Source: Allacma fusca
Taxonomy: Eukaryota > Arthropoda > Collembola > Symphypleona > Sminthuridae
NCBI GenBank assembly: GCA_947179485.1
Contig: OX359247.1
Location: forward strand, 9,019,060-9,083,059
Length of the DNA: 64,000 bases
Direction of reading: 5' to 3'
Shown here: positions 14,004 to 29,300 of the stretch, in pieces
Layout: each line of letters opens with the position of its first letter
How positions within the stretch are numbered: the stretch's first letter is position 1
Notes under the pieces: generated by a model
What the model saw: the letters and a program-made list of their open reading frames with translations, nothing else
The model's database searches: none
What the model was told of the DNA's origin: nothing
Translations under genes and position numbers: made by a program

Positions 14004-16620
14004 GCTACTTCCCTACCTGATGAACTACACTTGAGACCTTTCCCACTTGGTACTTTCACCTGCTGTCACAGAGAGACACAAGTCGTTAGGGTAGGAATTA
14101 GCTTCAAATTTTTCCTCTTAGTCTGGTAATGAATTTTCACTGGGAATGTACTCAATATACAAATGTGATGTCAACGCACACTTTTCACCTAGCGGTACCT
14201 AACTTTCTCCAAAATTACATTTTGACATGTACCTTTTTTCCATGGATTTAAAAGCGCATAGGCATTTTGAGAAGTTATTTAAATAATTACTTCAATCACT
14301 ATTGTATCTACTTTAAATATTTTTGGACTAACTGGGATGAGAATGTGGGTCGAGAGAAATAATACTATGGATAGCTGGATAGGCAGGGCGAGTTACTTGC
14401 TTCCATTGTCAAATCGTTGTACCACATACGGGTCATTCACTCATGGGTGAATTTACCTCACGCGATGAAGGGCACACAGATATATTTCTGGATATTTCGG
14501 TTTTGCTAGCAACTCTTTATTATGGAACATGCAGTGAAAACTCCAGTGAAGCCTGGTGAAAGCAGAGCTTTGTGTATGCTCAAGTGGAAAGAGGAGCCAG
14601 AATTTGGATAAATTCTCGGGGCTCTGCTTATTGGGTCATAATATATTGGAGTGATAATCATTCCTTGTGGAGAGTTTTAACTTGTGATTAGACTCTAAAA
14701 GAGTTGTTACTGTCGTCGGGGAGTCCTTTGGATTTCAACTTTCTCTTGAAGTAAGTTACTTGAAGTAACACCATTATGTCCCGACTGTAATTGCTCTTTC
14801 ACGAGGTTTTTCCCTTTCCTATTTGTCTTTTATGTCTATGTATTATTCTTTATGGAGGAGATCTCCAACGGAGTAGGGGCCTGAGTAGGGAGAAAAAGTT
14901 GAAAGGTTTTTTTGATTGGACGTTTTGAGTCCTGTGGTTGTATATATAAGTAAAGGGGGGACAGGTTGTGAGTTTAAAACAGCTTAAAAGTAAAATAGCT
15001 TCATCCCGTTGGATTTGGTGGGGGATCTGAAAGCGTCCTCGTGGATGTATCTCATGGGTAGTAAAACTGTTCCCATGTAATTCATACTTATAGGAGGGGG
15101 ATAAATTCTCATACGGGGAAAGGATTTCAAAGGGAAAGTCCGTCCGAGATTTTTTCCCTGCTTTGAAATGTGTATAGGAATGCACTCTAGAGCTCTGCAG
15201 TAGGTGAAAGTATGTACGAATTTGAAATCCCATTAGTGAATGGAATAGAACGGTAGAGTGAACCTGGAAGAAACTACTCGTTCCCCATACTATATCTGCT
15301 GGCTATTGTACATTCAGTGAAATTCGTTTCGGCAGAATACATACATTCGTACAAGAATGTCTACAAATGATTCTACTTTCACTGGTATATAGCCAAGCTA
15401 CAGGCATCTCCCATATGGATCACGTGCGTTCAGGAGATAGACCCAGTGTTGAGAATCTAAACGATTTCCAAAAAGAGCTTAAACAGGGGATCTGAGGCAA
15501 TGTGGATGAGTAAAAGAATTTCAGAAAAGAATTCAAATTAATTCCATGTGTCGTTTTCAACCTCTCGTTCTGTCAGCGACAATCCCAAGAAGGGATGACA
15601 CAAGGGGAAACCACCGATTTTCTCTTTCATCTTAAAAGCAGAAGCTGTCGATTCTCTCCGCCTCTCAATGAATATGAGTTTCAGATTTTGGTCCAACATT
15701 TACCCCTTCCACAACCTGGAGCTTAGAAATCTAAAATATTTCTAGCTTGCAGACTTTCTCTTTCCCCCTAAATTCTGCATTGGTGTATTGCTGTTGATTC
15801 TTTAAAAATTCCGATCTTAAATAATTACTACTCGTACGAATATTAATGTAAACTATGTTTAAACTTGTCTTTTATCTTTTGCAGTTCGATCAAACTAGGA
15901 TTTCAATACTAATCGAATATTTTATTAGACAGTGAGGTCTGGTTTCCATGGGAAGAGAAAGCATGAAGAAAATACTTGCTCGAAATGAAACAAAAGTAAA
16001 GGCGAGAGAAGAAAGGAAAGTTCAGTTGGATAGAATCAGATCACACATTATGTGGTGTACTTTAAGAGTCAATAGTCGTTTAGCTCAAGTATTTTTTCCC
16101 ATTCTTTTGTCCTACTCCCTCCCCAACTCTGGTATTTATAAGAGGATATACTCCCACGCATGTATTATGGACTATATGAGAGAGAAACTTGAAGGAGCTC
16201 GGATCTCTTTCTTCCTCCTATCACTCACTCACTGCAGGTTGAACAGACAGACATTTGAAATCAGTCAATTGAGAGCTGGAGGCGAAAGGTCTTGGAAATT
16301 TTGTGTCCATTCCAGATGTGAGTTGAATACATTATACTTTTTTCCCTTTCTTTTTTCTTTACTGTCTCGTTTCCTTTTACTTTTTGCTCCACATTCTCTC
16401 TCGCCCGGACTCTGTTTACCACGGCATGAGCTTATACCAAATATCAACCGCAGACGTAACAACATATTAGGATGTGCCTGGCACTGGACATAAGACAAGG
16501 ATGCTCTGGGACTTGTAAGAGAAAGCTGATAGTGTAAAACATGAGGGGAAGCCCGTTTAGGAAGATAGTCAATGCAGATATGAGCAGGACCGATCTGACT
16601 AGTCGTCCATTGTGCTCTGG

Positions 16621-16638
16621 CACACACACACACACACA
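16621..16638. repeat. CA microsatellite
   Basis: CA dinucleotide run. A CTTC tetranucleotide repeat follows at about 16692-16712. Confidence 0.9.
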
Positions 16639-18006
16639 ACGGCAATACCGTTGGATTTGGTATTGGTTTTCTCCTTTTTACTTTTTCCCTGTTCCTTCCT
16701 TCCTTCCTTCCGTCCTTGGGAGCAGGGAAGCAAATAATAAAACTGGATGTGACCGAAAGCTCTCTTTCTATACTCCATTCCTCCTCACACTTTGGCATTG
16801 TAAACGGAAAAGAAAAGGATTTCTTGATTCACGTCAATATCAATAGCTATTGCTATAATGCAACTATACGTCTTGCCCCGACGTTTCCCTCTGTTCCGGA
16901 CAAGAAAAGGGAGAGAGGATTGAGAAAAGAGAAAGTGAGAAAGAGAAATATTTGGGACATTGTGACCACGATGGAGTACCGAGGAGAAATTTAAGAGCAA
17001 AATGTTTAAAATGTGTCCCGGAGAAAACCTTTTATTTAGCTCTACATATATCTAAATACTTTCTATTGAGGTGACATCAACTATAAGTGCATAGGATCAC
17101 ACCAAACGGAAGGTATCAAAGGGAAAGCTGACTTTTGCTCCGGATACTCTGTAAAGTAAGTTGACTTCGTGGAAGAGAATAAGCAAGGTCTACAGTTTTT
17201 CACTTTTCTCTTGACTGTCTCGTGACAATAGAAAGTTTTCCTTATGTTTCTTTTACACACAATCATCACTTTCCCATATAGTCTGTAAATGTGGAGAGGA
17301 TAGAGACTATGGTGAAAGTGTACTTGAACTTTCTCCAACGTTGTACGACTGTCTCCTACCTTCCCTATGCACAAACATAAGGACATGCTTCGATCTGAAT
17401 GTTATTGAAATTAAGAGTGTATTACATATAAGTATCTATCTGTCGTGAATTTAAAGATTCAGAGCCTGGTAACAGATATGTACTAATGACTGATGATCCC
17501 GAAAGACATACATACGCATCTGCACGAATGGATCTTGAAGCGTGGTTTGAGATTAAAGAAACAATTTATTGGGGAGCGGTGGAATGGTGAGAGTTTCGGA
17601 AACAGCTCCCTGAGATCAGTCTGGAGAGTTAAGGCTTTTAGAGTCCGAGATATATAAAAATACATGGGCTTTACTAAAGAAAAAGTGAAATGGACGATAC
17701 TTATCGCCGTCAGGCGAGTCAGTCAGTCACTGCGTGTCAGAGTCTAAGCCATGAGTGGAGTAAGGAACAAAAGTGCACTTGTACTGGAGGGAAAGTTCAT
17801 GTAGAGACGTATTTGTCTGAACGTCAGGAGAGGAGTATATAAATGTCCGGCTATTCTATTGGGTCTTCATCTTAAGCCAAGTTCTAAGCTCTTGTTGAAG
17901 CCTCAGGGAATGTGGTGGGTCGCATTTTCAACCCGACCGTCTCAATTCGATTCTTGTTATTGATGCTTTTCTTTCTTCTCCCTTCTCGCACTCTGTCTCT
18001 CGTTTT

Positions 18007-18025
18007 CTCTCTCTCTCTCTCTCTC
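18007..18025. repeat. CT microsatellite
   Basis: CT dinucleotide run inside a wider pyrimidine-rich tract. Confidence 0.9.
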
Positions 18026-21000
18026 CCTTCCGTCTCTCCGCGCCACCCGTTCAGTCCTACGCTTTCACCGGTCAGGTCGTACATTTCATCTCCACTGACC
18101 AACAACCAACTTGAGAATACACTCGTTAAAATCTCCTTTTCTTTCTCATTTGTCTGCGTGACGTCGTCACCCTCCCAGGATTCTCAACTCCCTCCACGCC
18201 TCGGAGGGTGTCGTTTCTTCAATAAGGAAAGCTCCTTATTTCTCTCCTTCCATTTCCAGAGCAACTTCACATCCGTATTATTTCCCTCGCTTTCTCCAGC
18301 TCCCTTCCCTCTACTACTGCATAAAAGGCTGCCGTAGCTAGGAACAAGCTTGGTAATTATACGAATGTTCCTCCTGGAAATTCTGATGACACTCACTTTC
18401 ACTCTGATTATATTAAATACATGTGGAGTGCGTCTCGCTCAAAAATGGGAGTCAGTGCTTTCATTTATAAATGACATGAAATTTCATTCAGGGAATGGTC
18501 CTCGGAAATGACTCCCAAGAGCGTCCTGTTATAATGCCTACATAGGAAAATGAACCAAATGAAAATAATTTTACACTCTGTGCATCGAAAGGCATAAGAA
18601 ATTTCAAGGGATGGAGAAGAGTACGTGAACCAGGTCATTCATCCACTTGGCAGCAAATGGACACAATTCCAGGAGCTCACGTGAAATAATAACAAATGAT
18701 GGTAAGCAAACCATGTCCTGGTAAACACGGAATAAGAATCCTGGGAGGAAATAAATAAAGCGTGAAACCTGACCATGGAAACCTGACTCTCTATTATCTC
18801 CCCAACAGAAAATTTCGATTAGCAAAATGACCTGGCACAAGTACCTGCAAATGTTTCTCTTACGTTTATAGCTATATTCATAAGTCTGTAGTCTTTATAG
18901 CAAGTGTCACTTATGTACCTACAGAATTTTCCAGGGCCTTCGGCTCAGAGTACGATACTATATAGTTCCAGGGGATAACAAGTTTTTGAATATGTTTTTT
19001 TTAAGCTGGACTCTGCCAAAACTAGGGTGTTTTTTCCTCTCAAACTGTAAGAGATTTTCAAAGAGAATTGTTGATTTGGTTGAATTCCTGTTTGTCCCAT
19101 TCATTCTTATATTTACTTGTGAAATAAACGTAAAATTGTTTCGAGTTGCTGGGCTTCCAAACATCGACTTTCTCTTCCGCGCTCTTACTTTCTCCGCCTA
19201 TTTAGAGCCCTATCAGAGATACTGACTTGGAGTTTCTCCTATAGGGCAGCTGTAGTTTTTCTCGTCATTCCCAACATTTTGTGTACTTTTCTCCTCTCGT
19301 TTCCCTACCGTCCTTAAGTACACCATACAGCCTTGTGCATGGGTTTGTGGGAGTGTGTACATACGTAAAAGTAAGCCACTATCTGGCCCGTGACACCTCT
19401 ATGTAGTAGACACACGTGGCAGTGGCAAGGAGGTATAGAAACCAAAATGCATCTGGGTATTTTTTCCTCTCACTTTTTTCCCTTCCTGCCTTGACATGAA
19501 AATAAAGAGCTTCTCTCCCAACGTTACTTTCTTTCACCGGAAGGTATTCCCCACATTAAAAACTTGTCTGGCTCTCCTCCCTATCTAGTCACTTGCATAA
19601 GCCCCAAAGTCTTTGCTGATACACAGAAGTTGGTCCTTCGTTGCAAAAAAAAATCCTGACAGAAGTTCTCTCCTTTCCTTTTGCAGACTTATGCTCGGGA
19701 TGGATTCAGCTGGGACCGGAAACGACAGAGATACTTTGGCCAGGCTAATATATACCAGAGTCACTCCTATATATGACTCCTGTGTGTGGGGGGAAAAACT
19801 ATATTTCCCGAAAATTGCAACTAACTTCTCCTAAAATGTATGTTACGTATTTTACCTCCCTATTTATTATGTCTACAACCCTACAAACGTGAATACTTAA
19901 GTTTAAAATATGCACTTGGGAATGTTTAAACAATTGCACCGTCTCGCATAAAAAAGATACTTTGCAAATGTTTGTGCTCATCTTGATGGTTCCATAAATT
20001 CATGAATTTTTTATAACTGGATCTACATATGAGGAGCTGCATTAAACGCCAGGCCCGAATTCCATAAATTTATAAAACGAGAGTCTGGATTTCAAAATGC
20101 AACTTCCAAATGCGAGGTTACTTTACTTCATCTAATGTCACCAAATACTGTGGAGGTTTGGAGACTCTGTTATTTTCACCTAAGTTGGTGTACTCGTTCA
20201 TACCACACCAGCACTACAACAGGAACCATGGCTTGAAAAACTGAACCAGCGTAATGAGTATTGATGATGATAAAAGTGTCATCAAAAAAGTTAGAAACTC
20301 ATTACTTCCCATGAACGCTGTTTTTTTCCAAACTGCAGATAAATACAAAAACTTGGAAGAGAAAAACTTTCCCAGAAATTTAAATTAGATTTTAACCTTC
20401 CAGTGCTAGCTTTTGGTACAGGGACATTATTGGGCCCAAAATTTGATGCGTATGTCCAAACATGCATGTGCATACATAGATATACTTACAACGTCCCTGA
20501 AAGCTTCTGCACAAAACTTGGTGAATAAGTCAATCCAGGATATTCATTGCAAACTACACAACGATCAATTAAGTGAGCAAAGTTTTCATTAAAAGTTCCA
20601 GCTACACTTTACGACGAGGAAGGAGGAAACAATCAGTTTAAATAACAACATCACGCTCCAAATTGTAAAAAATATGTGAGGAACTTTTAGCTTGAAAAAA
20701 GCAAGGAAAAATATTTAGGTAGAAGGAAAAAACATTAAACTAAATTATGGTTGGAGGTACTCTGACATTTGGATTTCAACTCCATAAAAATGTCACAACG
20801 TATTTTTGATTATCCATTAACTCACCTGAGTCTGGGAAGTCTTGGTTTGCGTGCGGAGCTCGAAGAGTATACATCTATTGTCTCATGTGTATTTTTATTG
20901 GTTTCTTTCTACCCTGCGTCTTTTACGTTTCCTTTCACTCTCGCCTTCAGGACTAGTGAAAGAAAAGATGGAAGACAAACAGAACGACAGAGAGAGAGAG

Positions 21001-24000
21001 AGAAAAAAAACGGATGGATAGAGAGAAGCAAACCACACCATGCAGAGGAACAAAGAAACTAGTATTGATTCTTTTTTCGGGTGTCATCGCCGTTGGCAAA
21101 TGTTAGACAGTAATTTCCTTTTACATTCTTCGATGGTTTTCTTTAGATTATTACGTCCTCCTCCTCCTCCTACCCATTCCCAAATAGATGTCAGGGAGAG
21201 TGTCTGGAGCCTTACACGTATTCTCCTCTTACAGGTGTACGCATATACATGCGAACCCTCATGAGTGTTTGGCTCTTAACAGAAATACAGGCCAATAAAA
21301 ATGAAAGTAAAAATTTAGACTTTTCTATTACTTCACCTCCATTTGGTTCTTCACCCCGGGTATGTATCCTCCTCTCAAAAATTCTTGCTCCTCTTAAGTA
21401 GGTTCGACTAAGTACAGTAAAACGATTTTTATAATAAATTTGGATTAACTTTCCCCAACTGGTTTTATATCCTTTGCAAAACAAACAACGGATGTTTAGA
21501 CCTGGAGTAACTTTCACCGTATAAAAAAAGGCATTTCCTCAAAGTCAACTGTCTTGAAACCTATGGGAAAATATAATTTCCCCTGACGTTATGTATCTAC
21601 TATAGAGAGATAGATAAGATTTTTATATGTTCTGCGGCAAATTCGTGCGAGCACGCATATCTGCACGTGGGAACTTTTTTTCCTTGGGTGGGGAAAGCAC
21701 GTAAAGGACTTGTGGAAAAAAAGAAGAAATTCGGGTAAATACGTGGTTTTAGATCTGGGGAGACAAAATTATCAGCGATAAAATATTTTATAAGTTGGTG
21801 AAGAAAGTTGCGTTGACGTGTCAATATTAGGAAAAGGTACGGGAGGACGCATTGGCTCACAAAACGATCCATAATAACAAAACAAAGTCTTCCAACTTTA
21901 TGGTTTTGAACATGTGCTCCTTTTCAGTTTACGGCCTTGTTTGGGTGGATATCCGAAGCTATAAATATGTTTACTGTGCAGTATACGAGGTGTTGTGGAT
22001 AGCTATGTATGTTTACAATGGCAAACGCAACTCAGGTATAAAAATTACACTCATCTCACTTTGAGGGAATTTCAAGTTAAAGAGGAAAAATCCAGAGAAG
22101 AAAGAGAATTCTATTGTGGTGGAAAAAAATTTTGCACCTTTTCAAAAACTACAACGATTGAAAATTCCAGGGAATGCTATTGACTTTTGGGTACAAAAGG
22201 CCCTTTTTTTGCATTGCGTGGTGAAATCTTGGGCACGAAGGCTACCAATTTAATCGATAGACTGCCATTATTGTTGGTAGGCATGTGCTAAAGTTTTCCA
22301 CAAAAATGATATTTTCTCCTGACAGAATTCCAAAGTCTGAATTTCCAGGTAAGTTGGGTCTATGGCGGGTCATTTGCTGCCTAGTTGAAATGAGAGTTTG
22401 TTGGCATGCTACCATGGTGCTTGCCCAGGTAGAGCTTTTGCCAGGAGTTTCTCCTGCTTTCACCATAAAAATCCGAAAGACAAAACAAGGAGAAAGGAGG
22501 ACAATAAACAATCCATTTGTTTCCATGGGCTGCTGTGTATGTCCTACTTTAATGAAGTTGTAAAAGAATCTCTACGGAATACTAACATCGCCATTAAAAC
22601 ACTCAATGAACAAATTGTTTTTGTACCTGGTCCAACTTCACCTTCTCTTTTTCTTCTGGTGACAACAGTCGGGTCGAATTAGCCCCCTACAATATATTTA
22701 TCTATCTCTGCTGTATACTGTACATCTACACTTGCCTGTGAACAACAAGTGCATCGATCCTCCACTAATACAATATCAATAGAGTTCAAGGTTTCGCATT
22801 AGAAAGGGAATAAAAAATTATGGCTGTCCATAAGCAAAAAATAATAGCGACAATATTGCCATTCACGGCTGCGATCAATACAAGTCTCTATGTATTCACT
22901 GGACCCCAGAGCTCTTAGGATGGAGTTTCTTTATCCCTCACTTGCAATTTCTTCGCTCTGCCTTTCCAAGCCCACGGGTCTTGGACAAAAGATATTCATT
23001 CTTAGAAACTATTCAGATTTTCTCCATTAACACATCATTTTGCCTGTGCAGGCGCAGTTTCGCAAATTCATTTCTTACAAATCCTTTTAAATGGATAGAC
23101 ATTCAGGACATACGGATCGTACGCCTTGGTATTCGTTAAGGCATGCATTTTCGCCGGATTAATTTGATTTAGCTTGGAATTAGTTCGAGGAACTCTTGAC
23201 TAAGGATTGATTTGAATCAACTTTTATCCTTTACCCTGTCATTCCTTTCTACGACAGTTGTATTTTTACAGGAAGTTTTGCTTTGTCATTACTTTGGCTT
23301 TCTCCGACCTTTCTTCATACTTTCTCCATGCTTTTTCCACGTTTTCTCTAACACTGTGTAAGTTCCTTAGAATCTGAAATAAGGGTTTGAGTGTACGTAT
23401 CATTATCACAACATAATGTTGTGCAAAATATAGCAGAACCCATAATCTGCTCGAGCAAATGCCTCCCAAAATGTAAAAATATTAAAATAATTATTCAACT
23501 GAGTTTAACAAGAGTGGGAGAAAGTTACTGGGAAGAATATTTTGGCTCAGTTTCCATAGTACGAGACTATTGGCTAAAATTATCATCCGTTCTGTATTCT
23601 GGACCCCGCACTGTATGACATGAATATAAAACAATGTATTTGCAACTGATCGCTCCCGGATTTGCGAAGGGACGGTTCCATATAATTATTGTAAATTTAT
23701 ATCTGACATGCAAGCGGAGAGTGGAAGGAATTTACGGACTACATTTTGACTATGTACGTATAATTACATGTGTACTCTACTAGGTACTGTAATTATGACA
23801 AGAATCCGCTCACTGGCTTTGCTCATGCTCTCACATTTCAGGTATCTACTTGAAAATTCAGCCGCTGTAATAAATGCACTGTACAATTTTGAAATGTGAA
23901 AGCAAATCTGAAAGGACGTGTATGTTAATAGGGGAACGACTCCCAGGCTTTGTGGAATGTAAGGGAGATATGTACATATATCTAGAACATTGAGTCCTTC

Positions 24001-25968
24001 TCCTGATGTATTAACTTTGAGCATACCTAATGTAATAATACCCTCTCGTACTCCGAGACTCAAGGATACATATGAAACGTGTGTGTATAGTTATGCAAGG
24101 ATTTGTGTTTAGTACGAGCCCAAGCGAGGACGGAGCTCTTTGAAGTTTCAGGGAAAATTATAATGGAATCGGTCTCAAAGGGTAACCAAGGGCTTTATGC
24201 CACATTTGATTAAATGGTCCCGGTCACACTAACTGGTCACTATGACTCTCAACCTTCGAGGATATGTATGAATGTTTGACTCTAACAACTCCATCATCGA
24301 CAGCAGAACCGTCTGATTACTTCCTACAGAGATTCAATTTTCAGACAAATGCTCCAGAGTATTGAACAAAGTGGGGGCCTAAGGATTGATCGATGCTGGG
24401 CTCTCCCTCTGTACAAGTTACAATTTCTGTAGCAATATTCTCTTCCCAAGACCAGACGCTTAGATACTCCTGATACATTGAAGCCCCCAGTAGAGAACAA
24501 TATTGGATAACTCAACAAACAAAGGTCTCAACCAGATCCTTTACACTATTTCCTATGGAATGGAATATTCATGTGGAAAATTGTTAACGAAAACACCTTC
24601 TATAATCAAAGTTGCTCCAAACTGAAGGACAAGGGTCTCCACAAGGATACTTTCCCCATACATTTCATGTATCCCATTACACTGCTTGACTTGTGTCAAA
24701 AACCATCCTTGAAAAATAATTTCTGGGCTTTCAAGTATCTACTAGTATCCCGTATGTATGTATCTAGAAAATAACTTTTGGGCTTCAACCTTTGAAAATC
24801 GGCTTGAGTCTAGTCGCATTACTAGGAAGGTACATACAATCCATTGTACTTCCAGGGAAGAGGCGACCATGCGGAGGAAGAAGCCGCGAGCATATTGAAA
24901 GGGATAAGAGGTTTGAGGAAGAACAATAGGAGTCAAAAGCCATAAAGCTTACCAATGGTTTCCTTTGACAAAATTAACTGAAAAGAAAAGATTCTCCAGT
25001 GAGTAGAAGAAAGAGAGAATGGAACAAGGGATCTCGAAAACTTGAATGAATAATAAATTTCATTTAATTCCATCTATTTTCCAATATGCCTGCCATACAT
25101 ACATATGTATATCTATGTATACTCATAATTCATAACAAAATCTCAATGGGAACTTTCCCCTGGAAACTCTTCCCTCCCGAGTTACAGGGAAGTTGACGAA
25201 AGCCGGAGCTATATGGAAAAAGACAGAAAAGATTGGACTGGAGGATGATGAGAAGAGAAAGATGAACGAGGATGATGAGATCAAATTAAGACCCGGGGTG
25301 AAAACTCAAAGCGAGGATTTCAACTTATGTCCCATAGTTTCCAGGGGAAATAGTATGTTTTCCCCATTTCCCAAATGCTACTTCAATGCATCTCTTGTGT
25401 AGTTTGCATTTTCTCTTTCTCTCAACTTTTTCCCCTTTTCACACGTACGCTCTCGTTAAAATCATTTTCTAGGGCAATTTTCCCTCCGCATATAGACATG
25501 CCGATATGCCGTTATATTTTTAGAGCTGTAGTTCCCTCTGCATTGATTTTCCAGAGGTTTTGTTTTCAAATTATTTGTTTGTAAAAGGGAAGTTTATAGT
25601 CTCAACTCTGGCTCTTCCACTGTAATCGAACTCAAATCAGTCTAAAAATAACTGTGGGAGAATTCCATGAAATATCATGGAGTCATTTTAGGAAATAGTC
25701 CCTCAAAAAGTTGAAAGAATGGGTTCTACTTTGGAAATAGAATTTCTGAGGAAATTAGAGTTGTAATCAGGCAAGTGGTGGGAATAATTATCATTGGATG
25801 GGAAATAATTGCATGGGATTTTGGATAGACTCATCTTGATTATAAATTTGGGAGAGGAGCTCCTCATGTTGTAATGACGAGATGTGGGTCATAAAGTGTA
25901 AGTCACTCTCTGTTGGGTTGATTAAAAGTCCAGGCTCAAGTATTTATGAATGTGTGTGAGTGTGAGTT

Positions 25969-25972
25969 GAGA

Positions 25973-26014
<42 letters not shown>
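25969..26014. repeat. Long GA microsatellite
   Basis: GA dinucleotide run of about 45 bp with one TGA interruption, followed by a G-rich end. It is one of the longest simple repeats in the window. Confidence 0.95.
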
Positions 26015-26017
<3 letters not shown>

Positions 26018-26261
26018 GGGAGGGAGAAAGTCTACAGAGAAAGAAGTCAGACGGAGTTCTTTTGATTAAAAATTGAATTCACTTTTTCCATCTGCGCCTT
26101 CACAGGATCAAGGTTTGAGCAGTTTTCACTTAAAGATAAAATGAAAGTTTATTTAGCTAATTCTCATGAGAGCAGCATTATAATTAAGAACCCATCAAGA
26201 AAGTTACAGAGAGAAAGCGAGCGCTTGATCGAGACAAAAGACTTGGGGCCTCAAGTGACTC

Positions 26262-26303
26262 CCTGTGCGTATGTACATATGTATGTACATACATACGTAT
26301 GCA
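26262..26303. repeat. TATGTACATA palindromic cluster
   Basis: Overlapping copies of TATGTACATA-type sequence include an 18-nt perfect palindrome, TATGTATGTACATACATA, at 26278-26295. Related motifs are scattered through the window, for example near 8440, 25095, 29060, 32090, 37730, 39440, 42790, 45095 and 52720. This points to a dispersed simple motif, not a local gene feature. Confidence 0.7.
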
Positions 26304-29300
26304 TTTACTCATGTATGGTACAATTTGAATTGAGAATTTTCTCTGCCATAGGTTCAAATTGCATACCAATTGAAAAAAAAAATCTATTCACTTTCTCCTC
26401 TACATATCTCAAACTACCCTTTCCAATTTGCTTATTTCTCCGTCCCTTATAATGTCACTAATGCGTAGGCTGAAATCATGTGAAAAAGGCTTTTCTCTAG
26501 TAATTTTGTTTGCTTCAATATTTACAGGATTTTTTTTTACTTTCACTCAAAAAGACAAATTTCAACTTGAGCATAATCTGAACCTTTGCCCTCATTTAGT
26601 CTATCTTCAAAAACAAGTTGGGGAATATCAAAGGTTTGCAATCATAATGGCAATCATAGTTTTAGCAGGAAAAAAATTCACCAGGATTTTTTCCCCATTT
26701 GCTAATACACAAATCCTCTGTCTGTGCTCAAGAGTCAATGGTACGTGGGAATTCTAAAACTGAAAGAAGACTATTCAGTCGTAAAACAAATTTTTTTGGA
26801 GGGAAATGGTTCATTCTAGTAATTACACTCTTTATGTACATTTGGTAGGATTTCTATTCGACAACTCCTCTCATATGAGTAATGGTCTCATAGAAATTTA
26901 AAACTTACTTTCACTTGAATGATGCTCAATACAAGGGAGAACTTTTATGTTTTTTGACTCATTTTGAATGGATACAAGCAAGGAGAAATAATGGGTTGTT
27001 CGGATTAGACACTACCAATTATTTTCTCATGTTGTCAGGGAATTCCGCCCTGGCTTTCACTCCCAGAGACATACCTACAGTTATCATGGGCTTGTTAAAA
27101 TTTTCTCCTAAACTTTCACCAAGTAATTTCTGGGATTTTCATATCTCTATTTTCTCAGGGTTGAATAATTGAGTCATTCTCCGTCCACATGTGGAATAAT
27201 TCCTAGTCAGTCATCAACAGCTCAAAAGTAAATGGGACATCATACGGGTTGAGTTCCTATTTACTGTGTGGGAGTGTAGCCAGACGGAATTAAATAGTTG
27301 CTTAAAGTGATCCCCAAGGTCATCCCAGTTAACACAATCGTCTGTGTGTTGGGCTGGAAGACATGTACTGATTGTTCCCCTCTATCTTGATAATGGAAGT
27401 AACGGAGATAAAGTTCCTTGTCACTTCTCCCGACGCTGTTGCCCTGACTCGTCTGGATTATTTATATGTGTCTTCCCAATCCCAAACTCCCTGGATTTTT
27501 TTTTCTGATCCTGAAGAGCCCTAGTACATATTCGTTAGAATGAAGTCCGCCCAAATATATATATTTTCAAAGGATAACAAGATTGTTCGTGGTAATTATT
27601 TACTCTCCGTTGGGGAAAGTTGGGGAAAGTACAGTTCTAATCCAAGGACAAAACAGAGTAGCAACTGGAGTAATTATTAGAGCAAACTAATTGTTCACAA
27701 AATTTGGAACTACAGTATAAGTGTGCTCAAAGTAAGCTGGAATTTCTTCACAGTTAATGAATCCACAACAATAAATGAAAATCCTAATTGATAACGTGTA
27801 GAACTTCTACTTTCCCCGGATCTCACGCCATGCTTGTACGTGAGGTATGGATCCATGTACCTAAAGTTCCGGCTCCGCTCATTGATTTTTCTTCTCACCC
27901 AGACACGTATCTAAAGAATTCATGCAATTGGTTTGATTTGCGGGGGTTACATTTCACAAACATTGAAACGAATGTACATAGGGGAGGGGACGAGAGAGTA
28001 TATACCCACGATATCATTCCCAATTATTGAGCTACTTGTTTTGCTTATGAATTGAAATGCTCAAAATGTCCGGAGCATATTTGTATGTAAGGGGGTCTTG
28101 AGATGTGGGTTTGTCGAGCGAATCAATTTTTGTTTCTTTTTTTGTTGTGGTTTGGCGTGGGATGGTTACAAGGATTCTTTTTGAAGCTCGGACTAACCCT
28201 TTTGTTGCCTGCTAGAGTCTGTAGATGCTCCACAAAAAAATTACTGTGTGTGAGAGCATGCTGCTAAAAAAAAAAGAGTTTTCGGAACTGGTGGCTGCGT
28301 GAGGACAGAACTGCATTTCGCGATTCCTTCCAGCTGGGAAATCGATAGGATTTATTTATTTGTTTTCAGCACCGGTCTTTCAAACTGCAGGGGCTACATG
28401 CTGTGTGATTAGTTTTACCAAGCACAGGAAGGCATTTGGGGGAAATCACGTCGTGCCGTGGTTCATTCCTTTCCCACAGAAATTCTTTTGGTTGTCAGTA
28501 CCATTTAAAAGTATTCAGAGCATTCATGTCATAAATGCACACTCAGCCCCACCGCCCGTGTCACAATCTGGGGAAATTTCCTCCGAGTGGCTCACACACG
28601 CCATAGTGTGCTTAAAACCCTGAAATTCATTTCATCCATTCAATATGCAACCTGTCATTGGCTAACTACAATAACAACTAATTACAGGGGTACTTCCACA
28701 CCATTATAGCCTGAGTAATTCCGGCCGTCGCGGAAACATTCAAAAGACTCCGAGTCAGTCCATGTTTTCTGGAATGAGAGTCCATGTATTCGGGCTTGAG
28801 AGTCCCCCTAATTGAAATTTGTTGAGGAAAGCGACGAGGAGGCATCTCCTCCACACGGGATCATATCTGAAAGGGCTTCAGTCAAAGGTAACTGGTTTTC
28901 TCGGAAGAAAAGTAAAATGATCCGAAGTGACATTTGGACAGTATCATACATCCTGTGGAAAGGACGGGACCCTGGGCATCATTCTATACGAACCTTCCTC
29001 ACCACAATACTACACACGTCCTAGTTTTGGACGGAGTTCATCTATCTGTAGGCTCATATATGTACATATGTAGCTCCCCTATATCTCCAGAGTTAGGGAA
29101 GGACGGACTTAAGCACACGGAGGGATGTCTCCCAATAGTTAGATATTAGAATGTGTGTTTCGTATGCAAGGGATGGGTTGTGGTTTGGGGGTAACTTATA
29201 CTCGACGGTCCTGATGCTCTCACTCAGATACATATGGACGGGAGCTAGGACGTGAGTGCGCCTCAACGAGAGCGTTTGTCTTCATGAAACATAAAAGAGG

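Noticed and set aside
15948..16798. Overlapping 181-codon (plus) and 177-codon (minus) open frames
   Set aside because: They overlap on opposite strands, cross a CA microsatellite and a CTTC repeat, and have biased Ser/Arg/Phe content with no domain. Low stop density from pyrimidine-rich sequence explains them.
17912..18337. 141-codon plus-strand frame with a hydrophobic start
   Set aside because: The apparent signal peptide is a translated CT-rich tract; the rest is low-complexity Ser/Leu/Pro.
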